DNA from: an uncultured Acetatifactor sp.
GTDB lineage: Bacteria > Bacillota > Clostridia > Lachnospirales > Lachnospiraceae
DNA length: 34,800 nt
Assembly: GCA_904501885.1 (NCBI GenBank)
Contig: CAJGCP010000020.1
Span: 1-34,800 of the forward strand
Reading direction: 5' to 3'
Below the pieces are notes generated by a model, which was not told the origin of the DNA, did no database searches, and saw nothing but the letters and a program-made list of their open reading frames with translations. A program made the translations under genes and the position numbers. This document shows positions 26,672 through 33,897 of this stretch, piece after piece. The number at the start of each line of letters is the position of its first letter. Position 1 is the stretch's first letter.

Positions 26672-27715
26672 ATGGCAAAATTACGTTGGGGCGTCATCGG
26701 TGCCGGTGGTATTGCAGAGCGCAGAACCATTCCCGGTATGATGAATGCAAATAACGCAGAATTGGTTGCTGTTATGGAAATCAACATGGAGCTGGCTGAA
26801 AAGTGCCGTGCAAAATGGGATTGCAAGAAAGCTTACGACAATGTAGAAGATTTGCTTGCAGATCCCGAGGTGGATGCAGTGTATATTGCATCCCCCGTAT
26901 GGCTTCATGCACAGCAGGCTATGGCAGCAGCGGATGCAGGCAAGCACATCCTGATTGAGAAGCCTTTGGCTATGACCTCTGAGGAGGGTGAGAAGGTAGT
27001 TGCTTACTGTAAAGAAAAGGGTGTCAAGATTGCGGCTGGTTTGATGATGCGTTTTGGCGCATATGTGCAGGCCATGAAGAAAGCAATCGCTGAGGGCAAA
27101 ATTGGTAAAGTGGTTTCCGGTTATTCTCAGTTCACCTGTTGGTATCCCGATATGCCCGGTGCTTGGAGACAGAGCAAGAAAATGGGTGGCGGTGGCGCCA
27201 TGATGGATATGGGTGTTCACTGTATCGATTTGATGCAGTATATCTCCGGTTCTAAGGTAAAAGAAGTGGCAGCATTCCAGGATACCTTGTCCTTCAATTA
27301 TGAAGTAGAGGATTCTTCCATGGTAATGATGCGTATGGAAAACGGTGCCCAGTGTGTGGTACAGTCCAACTTCAATATTCCCGATGAAGCTGCGAAATGG
27401 CGTGTAGAATTCTTCGGTGACCAGGGTAGACTGGTGGGCGAGAATGTCATTGGTCAGATCGACGGCGGTACCTTGGATGCTTTGTTCTGTGGCGAAGTAG
27501 GCGGCTATGATGCACAGCAGAACACCAAGGATGTGAAGGGTGAGGCCATAGAGGTAACCTTCGGTGATATGTACACCAGAGAAATTGAGTCCTTTGGCAA
27601 TTCCATTTTGAATCATCTACCCCTGGAAGTTCCTGCAGAGGAAGCTGTTCAGGTACAGAAGGTAATGGAAGCGGCTTACAGGGCAAACGAACAGAAAACA
27701 GTTGTTGTACTGTAA
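26672..27715 (+). CDS. Gfo/Idh/MocA-family sugar dehydrogenase
   Basis: The 347-residue protein has a Rossmann NAD(P) motif (GVIGAGGIAER), the canonical Glu96-Lys97-Pro98 motif with the catalytic Lys, and GGGGAMMDMGVHCIDL with Asp179 and His183, the usual substrate/proton-transfer positions. It should be a functional NAD(P)-dependent oxidoreductase on a sugar or sugar derivative. It lies 33 bases behind the GH109-like gene and 32 bases before the aminotransferase, in one operon. Together with the next gene it could make or remove a keto group for amino transfer. Confidence 0.9.
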   Translation: MAKLRWGVIGAGGIAERRTIPGMMNANNAELVAVMEINMELAEKCRAKWDCKKAYDNVEDLLADPEVDAVYIASPVWLHAQQAMAAADAGKHILIEKPLAMTSEEGEKVVAYCKEKGVKIAAGLMMRFGAYVQAMKKAIAEGKIGKVVSGYSQFTCWYPDMPGAWRQSKKMGGGGAMMDMGVHCIDLMQYISGSKVKEVAAFQDTLSFNYEVEDSSMVMMRMENGAQCVVQSNFNIPDEAAKWRVEFFGDQGRLVGENVIGQIDGGTLDALFCGEVGGYDAQQNTKDVKGEAIEVTFGDMYTREIESFGNSILNHLPLEVPAEEAVQVQKVMEAAYRANEQKTVVVL

Positions 27716-27747
27716 ATAGTTTAAAATGTAGAAAGGGATGGTTAACT

Positions 27748-29082
27748 ATGGAAAACAACAAGTTAAAGAAAAAAGCTTCTGACTTTAGATACAATACCGG
27801 CGAGACCAAGGTGCCTTGGGCTGCAGTTGGTGAGAACTACAATGCAGAAGACTTGATGACAATCGTTAAATTTATGATGCAGGGTGAAGGCGCAGCATAT
27901 GATAAGGCTGTAGCTGAGGTAGAGAAGACCGTATACGCTTTGGATAAGGTTTCTGAGCCCCCCGCAAAATTGTCTTTGGACAGACATGTTGCAGCAGCAG
28001 AGGATATGTGTGATGAGTACCTGAATACCAAGGGCTCTACTTTCCTTGTAAACTGTACTGCAGGTTTTGAAATTGCTTGTAAGTATGCAGGCCTGAAGGC
28101 TGGCGACGAGGTTATTGTTCCTGCAATCACCTTCGCTGCTACTATGGCGTATCCTCTTTCCATCGGATGTAAGATCGTATTTGCGGACGTTGATCCCATC
28201 ACATTGAACATGGATCCTAAGGATGTTGAGAAGAAGATTACCGACAAGACAAAGATGATCGTTCCCGTACATATCGGTGGATACGCAGTAGATATGGATC
28301 CTATTATGGAACTGGCTGCAAAGCATGATATCGTTGTATTGGAAGATGCGGCTCACGGCTTTGGTGGTGAGTACAAGGGACGTAAGCTTGGCACCATCGG
28401 TCACTTCGGTTCCTTCTCCTTCCATGAAGTAAAGAACATCACCTCCTTTGGTGAGGGTGGTATCCTTTGCTCCACCGTGACTGAGTTCCTTCCTGAGATG
28501 AAGCGTGCCCGTTTCCTTGGTACTGACTTCAGCATCAAGATCAAAGACTGGTTGTATGATGTAACCGCTATCAAAGGTAAGAATGGTCCCTTCGTAGCAA
28601 CCAACTTCTCTACCACTGAGATTCAGGGTCTGGGACTTCAGTTGCAGATTGCAAGAAATGATCAGATTATGAAGGCTCGTTACGATGCAGCAGCATACTT
28701 AACCGAGAGACTTTCCGGTTGTGATGCTATCATCCCTCAGGATTTGGGCGGCGACACTGTGAAGCCTACCTTCCATCTTTACAAACTGCTTATCGATCCC
28801 GAGAAGGCAGGCGGAGATATCCAGGTGCTGAAGAAGAAACTGGCTCAGAAGGGTGTTACCGAAATCGCTCACTTCGGACCTCTGTATCGTTTTGCAATCC
28901 TCAAAGAGTATGGCTATGACGAGGATGAAATCGCTAAGACCTGTCCTGTATGTGAGGAGGTATTCTATCACAGATTTACACACTTCCCTGTATACGGCTT
29001 GACTCAGGAACAGCTGGATTACATGGCTGACTCTATTTTGGAATCCGTTGCAGAGATGCAGGCTGAGGCTGGCCTGAAATAA
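27748..29082 (+). CDS. DegT/DnrJ/EryC1/StrS-family PLP aminotransferase
   Basis: The 444-residue protein is a sugar-type aminotransferase. The PLP-binding lysine is Lys229 in FSFHEVKNITSFGEGG, close to the WecE/RffA type, and VPAITFAATMAYPLSIGCKIVFADVD plus VLEDAAHGFGG (the Asp that holds the PLP ring nitrogen) are typical. Members transfer an amino group between glutamate and a keto-sugar, usually nucleotide-linked, though NtdA-type members act on 3-keto-glucose-6-phosphate. It is about 60 residues longer than the family norm; the extra N-terminal region (residues 1-35) and a segment near 60-90 account for this. It ends the three-gene operon and is followed by a terminator. Confidence 0.9.
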   Translation: MENNKLKKKASDFRYNTGETKVPWAAVGENYNAEDLMTIVKFMMQGEGAAYDKAVAEVEKTVYALDKVSEPPAKLSLDRHVAAAEDMCDEYLNTKGSTFLVNCTAGFEIACKYAGLKAGDEVIVPAITFAATMAYPLSIGCKIVFADVDPITLNMDPKDVEKKITDKTKMIVPVHIGGYAVDMDPIMELAAKHDIVVLEDAAHGFGGEYKGRKLGTIGHFGSFSFHEVKNITSFGEGGILCSTVTEFLPEMKRARFLGTDFSIKIKDWLYDVTAIKGKNGPFVATNFSTTEIQGLGLQLQIARNDQIMKARYDAAAYLTERLSGCDAIIPQDLGGDTVKPTFHLYKLLIDPEKAGGDIQVLKKKLAQKGVTEIAHFGPLYRFAILKEYGYDEDEIAKTCPVCEEVFYHRFTHFPVYGLTQEQLDYMADSILESVAEMQAEAGLK

Positions 29083-29113
29083 GACCGGCTCCAATAAACT
29101 TTAAGTAAAGATG

Positions 29114-29150
29114 AAGTCCCTATATTACCAGGTAATGTAGGGACTTTTCT
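29114..29150 (+). terminator. Intrinsic terminator after the aminotransferase gene
   Basis: AGTCCCTATATTACC (29115-29129) is nearly the exact reverse complement of GGTAATGTAGGGACT (29131-29145), with one G-U pair, and is followed by a T-rich tail (TTTTC). The stem is long with a tight loop and sits 31 bases after the aminotransferase stop. Confidence 0.88.
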
Positions 29151-29181
29151 GAACATAGTAAGAATTACGGGAGAAAGGAGA

Positions 29182-29217
29182 ATCATCCATCGTCCACAAA
29201 TAGGATTATTGGATGAT
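29182..29217. repeat. 7-bp inverted repeat in the GH20 leader
   Basis: ATCATCC at 29182-29188 and GGATGAT at 29211-29217 are exact reverse complements around a 22-base loop. The left arm directly follows a strong AAAGGAGA Shine-Dalgarno-like stretch (29174-29181) that has no ATG at the right distance, and the right arm lies 11 bases before the GH20 ATG. It may be a leader hairpin influencing translation or a regulator site; no clear promoter was identified nearby. Confidence 0.45.
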
Positions 29218-29228
29218 ACGCAATTGAT

Positions 29229-30842
29229 ATGTTAGGTATTATGTTGGATTGCTCCAGAAATGCCATTCCTCGCGTGCCTGTGGTAAAAGATCACATGGAT
29301 AAGATGAAGCAGATGGGATATGATACACTGATGCTTTATACGGAGGATACTTTCGAGGTAGAGGGCGAACCTTATTTCGGATATCTGCGCGGCAGATATA
29401 CCATTGAAGAAATGAAAGATATTGTAGCCTATGGCGATGAGATTGGTATCGAGGTTATTCCCTGCATCCAGACCCTGGCGCATTTGGGTGGCATTTTCCA
29501 TTGGGAAGAGTATAAGCCCATCCGAGATACGGCAGATATTCTGTTTATTGATGAAGAGAGAACCTGGACACTGATTGAAAATATTTTCAAGACCTTGCGT
29601 AAGGTGTTCACCTCCAACCAGGTGCACATCGGTATGGATGAGGCACATTTGGTTGGCTTGGGTAAATATTATGACAAGCATGGCCCTAAGGACCGATTTG
29701 AACTGATTTTAGGCCACTTGCAGAAGGTATGCGACCTGTGTGAAAAGTATGGCTTCAAGCCCATGATGTGGAGTGATATGTTCTTTCGCCTGGCATGCGG
29801 TGATGATTATTACGGAGATATTGCTCCTGCAATCATCGAGAGAGTCAGCAAGAAGATGCCGAAGAATGTGAGACTGGTGTACTGGGATTATTATAGCTAC
29901 GATCCTGCACACTATGAGAGAATGTGCCGTCAGCATATGCAGCTGGCAGAAGGTGTGGTATTTGCAAATGGTGTATGGACATGGAACGGTTTCACTCCCG
30001 GATATGACAAGGCATTGAAGAGCATTAAACCCGGCATGGAAGAGATTGCCAAGCAGGGCCTTAAGGACGTGTTGGTAACTGCATGGGGCGACGATGGATT
30101 TGAATGTCCCTATTCTTTGGCAATGCCCCTGTATTTCCTGATTGCAGAGAACTACCGTGGCAATTTTGACATGCAGAACATCGCGGCTAAATTTAAAGAA
30201 ATGTTCGGAGAAGATTTCAATGATTTGATTTCTATTGAAGACATCAACCGCTTGAGAAAAGGTGAGATTACCAAATCCTCTGACGAGGAAGCATTTATGT
30301 CTAAGATGTACCTGTACAATGATGTGTTGTCCGGAGCTCATGACTGCTGGGTGCCTGATGGAACCTATCAGTGGTATCAGGATTTAACAGAGAGATTTGC
30401 ATCTTTGGCAAAGACATCTGCAAACTATGCACTGGAATACTCCTATGTATCAGCATTCAGTGCGGTCTTGTCTTTGAAGGCAGATTTAGGACTTCGTCTC
30501 CGCAAGGCATATCAGGAAGATGACCGTGTTGCGCTGAAGGAACTGGCAGAGAATGTAGTTCCTGAGACATTGAAGAGATTAAAGGCCTTCTTTGAGGTAC
30601 ATAAGAAACTTTGGTTTAAAGAGAAAAAGGCACATGGTTTCGACGTGCAGGAGATGAGATTCGGCTATTTATTCTGTAGATTTGAACATCTGATTGAAAG
30701 ATTGAACGGTTATCTGGCAGGAGAAATAGAGGCCATCGAGGAGTTGGAAGATGTACTGATTGATACGATTCCCGCGAAGATTCCTACCTGGCATAAAGTG
30801 GCTACAGCAAGTGCCATCACTTTCAGCCAGGCAGACATGTAA
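29229..30842 (+). CDS. GH20-family beta-N-acetylhexosaminidase-like protein, cytoplasmic
   Basis: The 537-residue protein has a TIM-barrel segment with PFIQTLAHLGGIFHWEEY-type residues near 80-105 and the GH20 catalytic pair in HIGMDEAH: Asp137 (supports the substrate N-acetyl group) and Glu138 (acid). Further barrel parts include YWDYYSYD and TAWGDDGFECPYSL. The C-terminal third is helical. GH20 enzymes remove beta-linked GlcNAc or GalNAc. There is no signal peptide, so the substrate must be imported. The ATG at 29229 has only a weak GGATGA site; ATG 29241 is an alternative. The gene converges on the AraC gene, the stops being 3 bases apart with no visible terminator hairpin. Confidence 0.85.
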   Translation: MLGIMLDCSRNAIPRVPVVKDHMDKMKQMGYDTLMLYTEDTFEVEGEPYFGYLRGRYTIEEMKDIVAYGDEIGIEVIPCIQTLAHLGGIFHWEEYKPIRDTADILFIDEERTWTLIENIFKTLRKVFTSNQVHIGMDEAHLVGLGKYYDKHGPKDRFELILGHLQKVCDLCEKYGFKPMMWSDMFFRLACGDDYYGDIAPAIIERVSKKMPKNVRLVYWDYYSYDPAHYERMCRQHMQLAEGVVFANGVWTWNGFTPGYDKALKSIKPGMEEIAKQGLKDVLVTAWGDDGFECPYSLAMPLYFLIAENYRGNFDMQNIAAKFKEMFGEDFNDLISIEDINRLRKGEITKSSDEEAFMSKMYLYNDVLSGAHDCWVPDGTYQWYQDLTERFASLAKTSANYALEYSYVSAFSAVLSLKADLGLRLRKAYQEDDRVALKELAENVVPETLKRLKAFFEVHKKLWFKEKKAHGFDVQEMRFGYLFCRFEHLIERLNGYLAGEIEAIEELEDVLIDTIPAKIPTWHKVATASAITFSQADM

Positions 30843-30845
30843 TAT

Positions 30846-31670
30846 TTATTTTCTACTTTGCAATTGATAAGCTTTTGGGGAACACCCCACGTACTGTTTG
30901 AACAGTCGTGAGAAATAGTTCTGGTCGCCAATGCCGACGTGTTCGGCAATTTGCGCCATGGACAAGTCGGTGTTTTCCAAAAGCTCTTTTGCTTTCTGGA
31001 CCTTTACATTGAGCAGATATTTCGTGGGACTTACCTTTTCGTGTTCCTTAAATACATGAGTGAACCTGCTCTCACTCATGCCGAACATATCAGCGTAGTA
31101 GGCGATACTTCTGTTTTCTGTGTAATTGGCATGCATAGCCCGTCTGATTTCTACAATTTTGCTCTTGCCACTACTTTCATATTTGTTTTCTTCATTATAG
31201 AATCTTTTTCCAATGATGGACAAAATACGCATTAGGTGTGCGTGGCAGAATTGTTCGTAATAAGGCTCTCTCATATGAAAATCTTCTATCATATTCGTTA
31301 AGGTGTTTTCTAATTTATCACTCTGTCCAATAAAAAAAATCCTTCCGTTAGACAATTTAAACCGTTCCATCAATTCCGCGCATCCGCTGCCTGAATAATG
31401 AATGTAGTAGGAAATTGATTTCTCATCACCGTGAAACATATATTGCTGTGGTTCTCCCGGACGATAGAGTATGACGCTTCCGGCGGGTGCTTTTAGCACC
31501 TGATTGTCTTCAGTGACATAGCAGCATCCTTCGGAAATATATAAAATGTGGTAATCCACCCGCCCTTTGGGACGGGTGCAACTGGTGTCGTGCCCAATCA
31601 AATATTGGCAGGCACAGCTATTGACATGTAAGTATTCGTTAGATGTAGCTTCACTTGAGTATATTGCCAT
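30846..31670 (-). CDS. AraC-family transcriptional regulator
   Basis: The 274-residue protein has an N-terminal cupin-like sensing domain (about residues 15-115; DYHILYISEGCCYV, GSVILYRPGEPQQY) and a C-terminal pair of helix-turn-helices (about 170-272; SIAYYADMFGMSESRFTHVFKE and SMAQIAEHVGIGDQNYFSRLFKQ). This arrangement is typical of regulators of sugar-use genes. It is the only clear minus-strand gene here, placed between GH20 and nagB and divergent from nagB, so nagB-nagA is the likely target. AAAGGA precedes the ATG on the minus strand, and its own promoter is well defined at 31726-31754. Confidence 0.92.
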   Translation of the reverse strand: MAIYSSEATSNEYLHVNSCACQYLIGHDTSCTRPKGRVDYHILYISEGCCYVTEDNQVLKAPAGSVILYRPGEPQQYMFHGDEKSISYYIHYSGSGCAELMERFKLSNGRIFFIGQSDKLENTLTNMIEDFHMREPYYEQFCHAHLMRILSIIGKRFYNEENKYESSGKSKIVEIRRAMHANYTENRSIAYYADMFGMSESRFTHVFKEHEKVSPTKYLLNVKVQKAKELLENTDLSMAQIAEHVGIGDQNYFSRLFKQYVGCSPKAYQLQSRK

Positions 31671-31725
31671 AATAAACGATTCCTTTTATATGAATGTGGT
31701 TTTGTATTTCAGTGCTTGTGTTTTT

Positions 31726-31754
31726 ATTTTATAATGAGAAAAAAATGTTGTCAA
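31726..31754 (-). promoter_or_regulatory. Promoter of the AraC-type regulator gene
   Basis: On the minus strand TTGACA (31754-31749) is followed after exactly 17 bases by TAAAAT (31731-31726), a near-consensus housekeeping promoter about 55 bases upstream of the regulator ATG. Confidence 0.82.
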
Positions 31755-31813
31755 TAGCAGAAAAATGCTAAAAAACAGCAGACTAGTGCATATCAAAAGG
31801 AGAATAAAAGGGG

Positions 31814-31819
31814 TATAAT
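31814..31819 (+). promoter_or_regulatory. -10 box of the nagB-like promoter, without a recognisable -35
   Basis: A perfect TATAAT at 31814-31819 lies 35 bases before the nagB-like ATG, and GAGGAGG (31834-31840) follows at a good distance. The -35 position (31791-31796) reads TATCAA, a poor match. A good -10 with a poor -35 is typical of promoters that need an activator, which fits control by the divergent AraC-type protein. No operator repeat was identified with confidence in the 140 bases between the two promoters. Confidence 0.6.
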
Positions 31820-31848
31820 GCCTATATAAAATTGAGGAGGTATGTTCT

Positions 31849-32697
31849 ATGGACATCAATAGAATCAAAAAAGAAGACCTTGGTAAAGGAAGCAATATCA
31901 AATTAGAGGTATGTGACACTGAAGTGGATATGTACTGGAAGGTGGCTATCGAAGTTCTGGAGACCATCGAAGAGAACAACAAAAAGGGTGAGCCTACTTT
32001 GATGGTAGTGCCTTACGGACCTATCGGACCTTACAGCAGATTAGTATATTTAATTAACAAATATCGTGTCAGCCTGAAGAATTGTACTTTCATCAATATG
32101 GATGAATATTTGACAGATGACGGCGAGTATATCGACAAGGCAGATCCCCTGTCCTTCAGAGGTGGTATGGACAGAATCTTCTATAGCCAGATTGACGAGG
32201 AATTGAATGTTCTTCCTGAGAACAGATATTTCCCTGACCCTAAGAATCCCAATAAGCCCATGGAACTCATCGAGAAATTCGGTAAGCTTGATATGGTGTT
32301 CGGCGGTATCGGTATCAATGGCCACTATGCATTCAATGAGCCACCTGAGGATGGTGAGGAGTGCACCAATGAAGAATTCCTGAACCGTGCTACCAGAGTA
32401 CTCCCTGTTTCCAGAGAGACCAGAACCATCAACTGCTTCATGAACTGTGCAGGTGATTTGAATGGTATTCCTAAACTGTGTATCACTGTTGGTATGAAGG
32501 AAATGTTTATGGCAAAGAAGGTAAGAATGTGTATGCCTCGTGACTGGAATGCAGGTGCACTGAGAAAGGTGCTTCATGGCGATGTAACCGCAAAGGTTCC
32601 CTGCTCCTTGTTCCAGATGCATGGTGACGCAAAATTGTACGCAGCAGATGTAGCTTTGCAGTCTCCCATTCCTGAAATCAGAATCTATAATAAATAA
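31849..32697 (+). CDS. NagB-like (glucosamine-6-phosphate isomerase/deaminase superfamily) protein, divergent
   Basis: The 282-residue protein has the NagB/RpiA fold with NMDEYL (Asp85, equivalent to catalytic Asp72 of E. coli NagB) and GGIGINGHYAFNEPP, where His159 and Glu164 match His143 and Glu148. The position of Asp141 is Asn157. The N-terminal phosphate-binding loop, normally a Thr-Gly-Gly-Thr type sequence, reads VVPYGPIGPYS, and the Lys of the C-terminal phosphate site is not evident. It is therefore a member of the superfamily but may not act on glucosamine-6-phosphate. The start follows GAGGAGG; nagA follows 8 bases later. Canonical deamination of GlcN-6-P to fructose-6-P is possible but less certain than the name suggests. 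Confidence 0.8.
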   Translation: MDINRIKKEDLGKGSNIKLEVCDTEVDMYWKVAIEVLETIEENNKKGEPTLMVVPYGPIGPYSRLVYLINKYRVSLKNCTFINMDEYLTDDGEYIDKADPLSFRGGMDRIFYSQIDEELNVLPENRYFPDPKNPNKPMELIEKFGKLDMVFGGIGINGHYAFNEPPEDGEECTNEEFLNRATRVLPVSRETRTINCFMNCAGDLNGIPKLCITVGMKEMFMAKKVRMCMPRDWNAGALRKVLHGDVTAKVPCSLFQMHGDAKLYAADVALQSPIPEIRIYNK

Positions 32698-32705
32698 TTT
32701 TTAAC

Positions 32706-33875
32706 ATGAGCTATTTACTTATAAAAGACGGTAAAGTCATCGCCGATGGCACAATCAGAAGAGGAGACATTCTGGTAGACGACGATACAATATTGGAGGT
32801 TGGCTTTAGCGGAGATATCCCTGCAGGCTGTGAAGTGTTGGATGCACAGGGGAAGTATGTGTCCCCCGGATTTATAGACATTCACGTGCACGGTGGCGGT
32901 GGATATGACATCATGGATTGCACAGAGGAGGCATTCTGTGAGGTGGCAAATATCCATTTGAAGAACGGAACCACCACCATTGTACCCACGGCGGTGTCCG
33001 CTCCTATGGAAGACATATTTGAAATGATTGAGGTCTGTAAAAAGGCCATCGATAAATGCCCCAGCATTTATGGATTGCATTTGGAAGGCCCCTACATATC
33101 CGTGAACCAAAAGGGAGCCCACAATGAGAAATTGCTCCATGCTCCCACCGCAGAAGAGACAAAACGTCTTTTGGAAGTGGGTGAGGGTATCATCTGCCGT
33201 ATGACGGCGGCGTGTGAACTGGACAATATGCAGGAGTTTGCACAGACCTTAAAGGATCATGGCATTGGCTTGGCGTTGGGACACAGCGATGCCACTGCAG
33301 CACAGGCATTGGAAGGATTCCGTTGGGGATTTTCCCATATTACCCATTTGTATAGTGCCACACCCAGTGTGCGGAAGATCAATCAGGTGGTAACTGCCGG
33401 TGTGATCGAGGCGGCATATCTGGACGATGCTGTGACGGTGGAATTGATTGCCGATGGCAACCACGCTACAGAGCACGGGCTGAAATTGGCTATGAAGATT
33501 AAGGGAACGGACAATGTGGTGTTAGTGACAGATGCCATCCGTCCTGCCGGTTTGGATGTGACCGAAAGTTATCTGGGTGCAAAATTGCCGGAGAACAGAG
33601 TGATTGTGGAGGATGGCGTGGCTAAATTGCCTGATCGCTCCGTTTTTGCAGGAAGCATTGCTACCATGGCGCGGGTACTGAAGAAATCCATGACCCACTA
33701 TCATTTGGAGCTTGTGGATGCCATCAAGATGATGACAGAAACTCCTGCAAAAGTATTGGGTGCTAAGGATCTCGGTAAAATCCAAAAAGGCTTCAAGGCA
33801 GACTTCGTGCTGTTCGACGAAGACTGGAATATTTCAAATGTAATCAAAAATGGCAAAGTAGTTGTAAATGCCTAA
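32706..33875 (+). CDS. NagA-like N-acetylhexosamine (6-phosphate) deacetylase, amidohydrolase fold
   Basis: The 389-residue protein has the amidohydrolase metal site: His60 and His62 in FIDIHVHG, Glu127 in LEGPYIS, His193 in LGHSDAT, His214 in HITHLY, and catalytic Asp276 in VTDAIRP. NagA enzymes remove the acetyl group from GlcNAc-6-phosphate. The segment after His214, Asn-Ala-Met in classical NagA, reads Ser217-Ala218-Thr219, and the usual Arg-Glu-Pro-Gly loop reads RKIN. His253 in the ADGNHA motif is retained. Phosphate recognition is thus in doubt. No Shine-Dalgarno sequence precedes the ATG; the 8-base gap after nagB suggests translation by re-initiation. Confidence 0.85.
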   Translation: MSYLLIKDGKVIADGTIRRGDILVDDDTILEVGFSGDIPAGCEVLDAQGKYVSPGFIDIHVHGGGGYDIMDCTEEAFCEVANIHLKNGTTTIVPTAVSAPMEDIFEMIEVCKKAIDKCPSIYGLHLEGPYISVNQKGAHNEKLLHAPTAEETKRLLEVGEGIICRMTAACELDNMQEFAQTLKDHGIGLALGHSDATAAQALEGFRWGFSHITHLYSATPSVRKINQVVTAGVIEAAYLDDAVTVELIADGNHATEHGLKLAMKIKGTDNVVLVTDAIRPAGLDVTESYLGAKLPENRVIVEDGVAKLPDRSVFAGSIATMARVLKKSMTHYHLELVDAIKMMTETPAKVLGAKDLGKIQKGFKADFVLFDEDWNISNVIKNGKVVVNA

Positions 33876-33897
33876 TAAACAAGAGCAAGGAGACAAA

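Noticed and set aside
26681..27616. 311-codon open frame on the minus strand
   Set aside because: Fully antisense to the second Gfo/Idh/MocA gene, whose motifs are intact; its composition is that of a shadow frame.
30939..31235. 98-codon plus-strand open frame inside the AraC gene
   Set aside because: Antisense to the helix-turn-helix region of a clear AraC regulator; no ribosome site.
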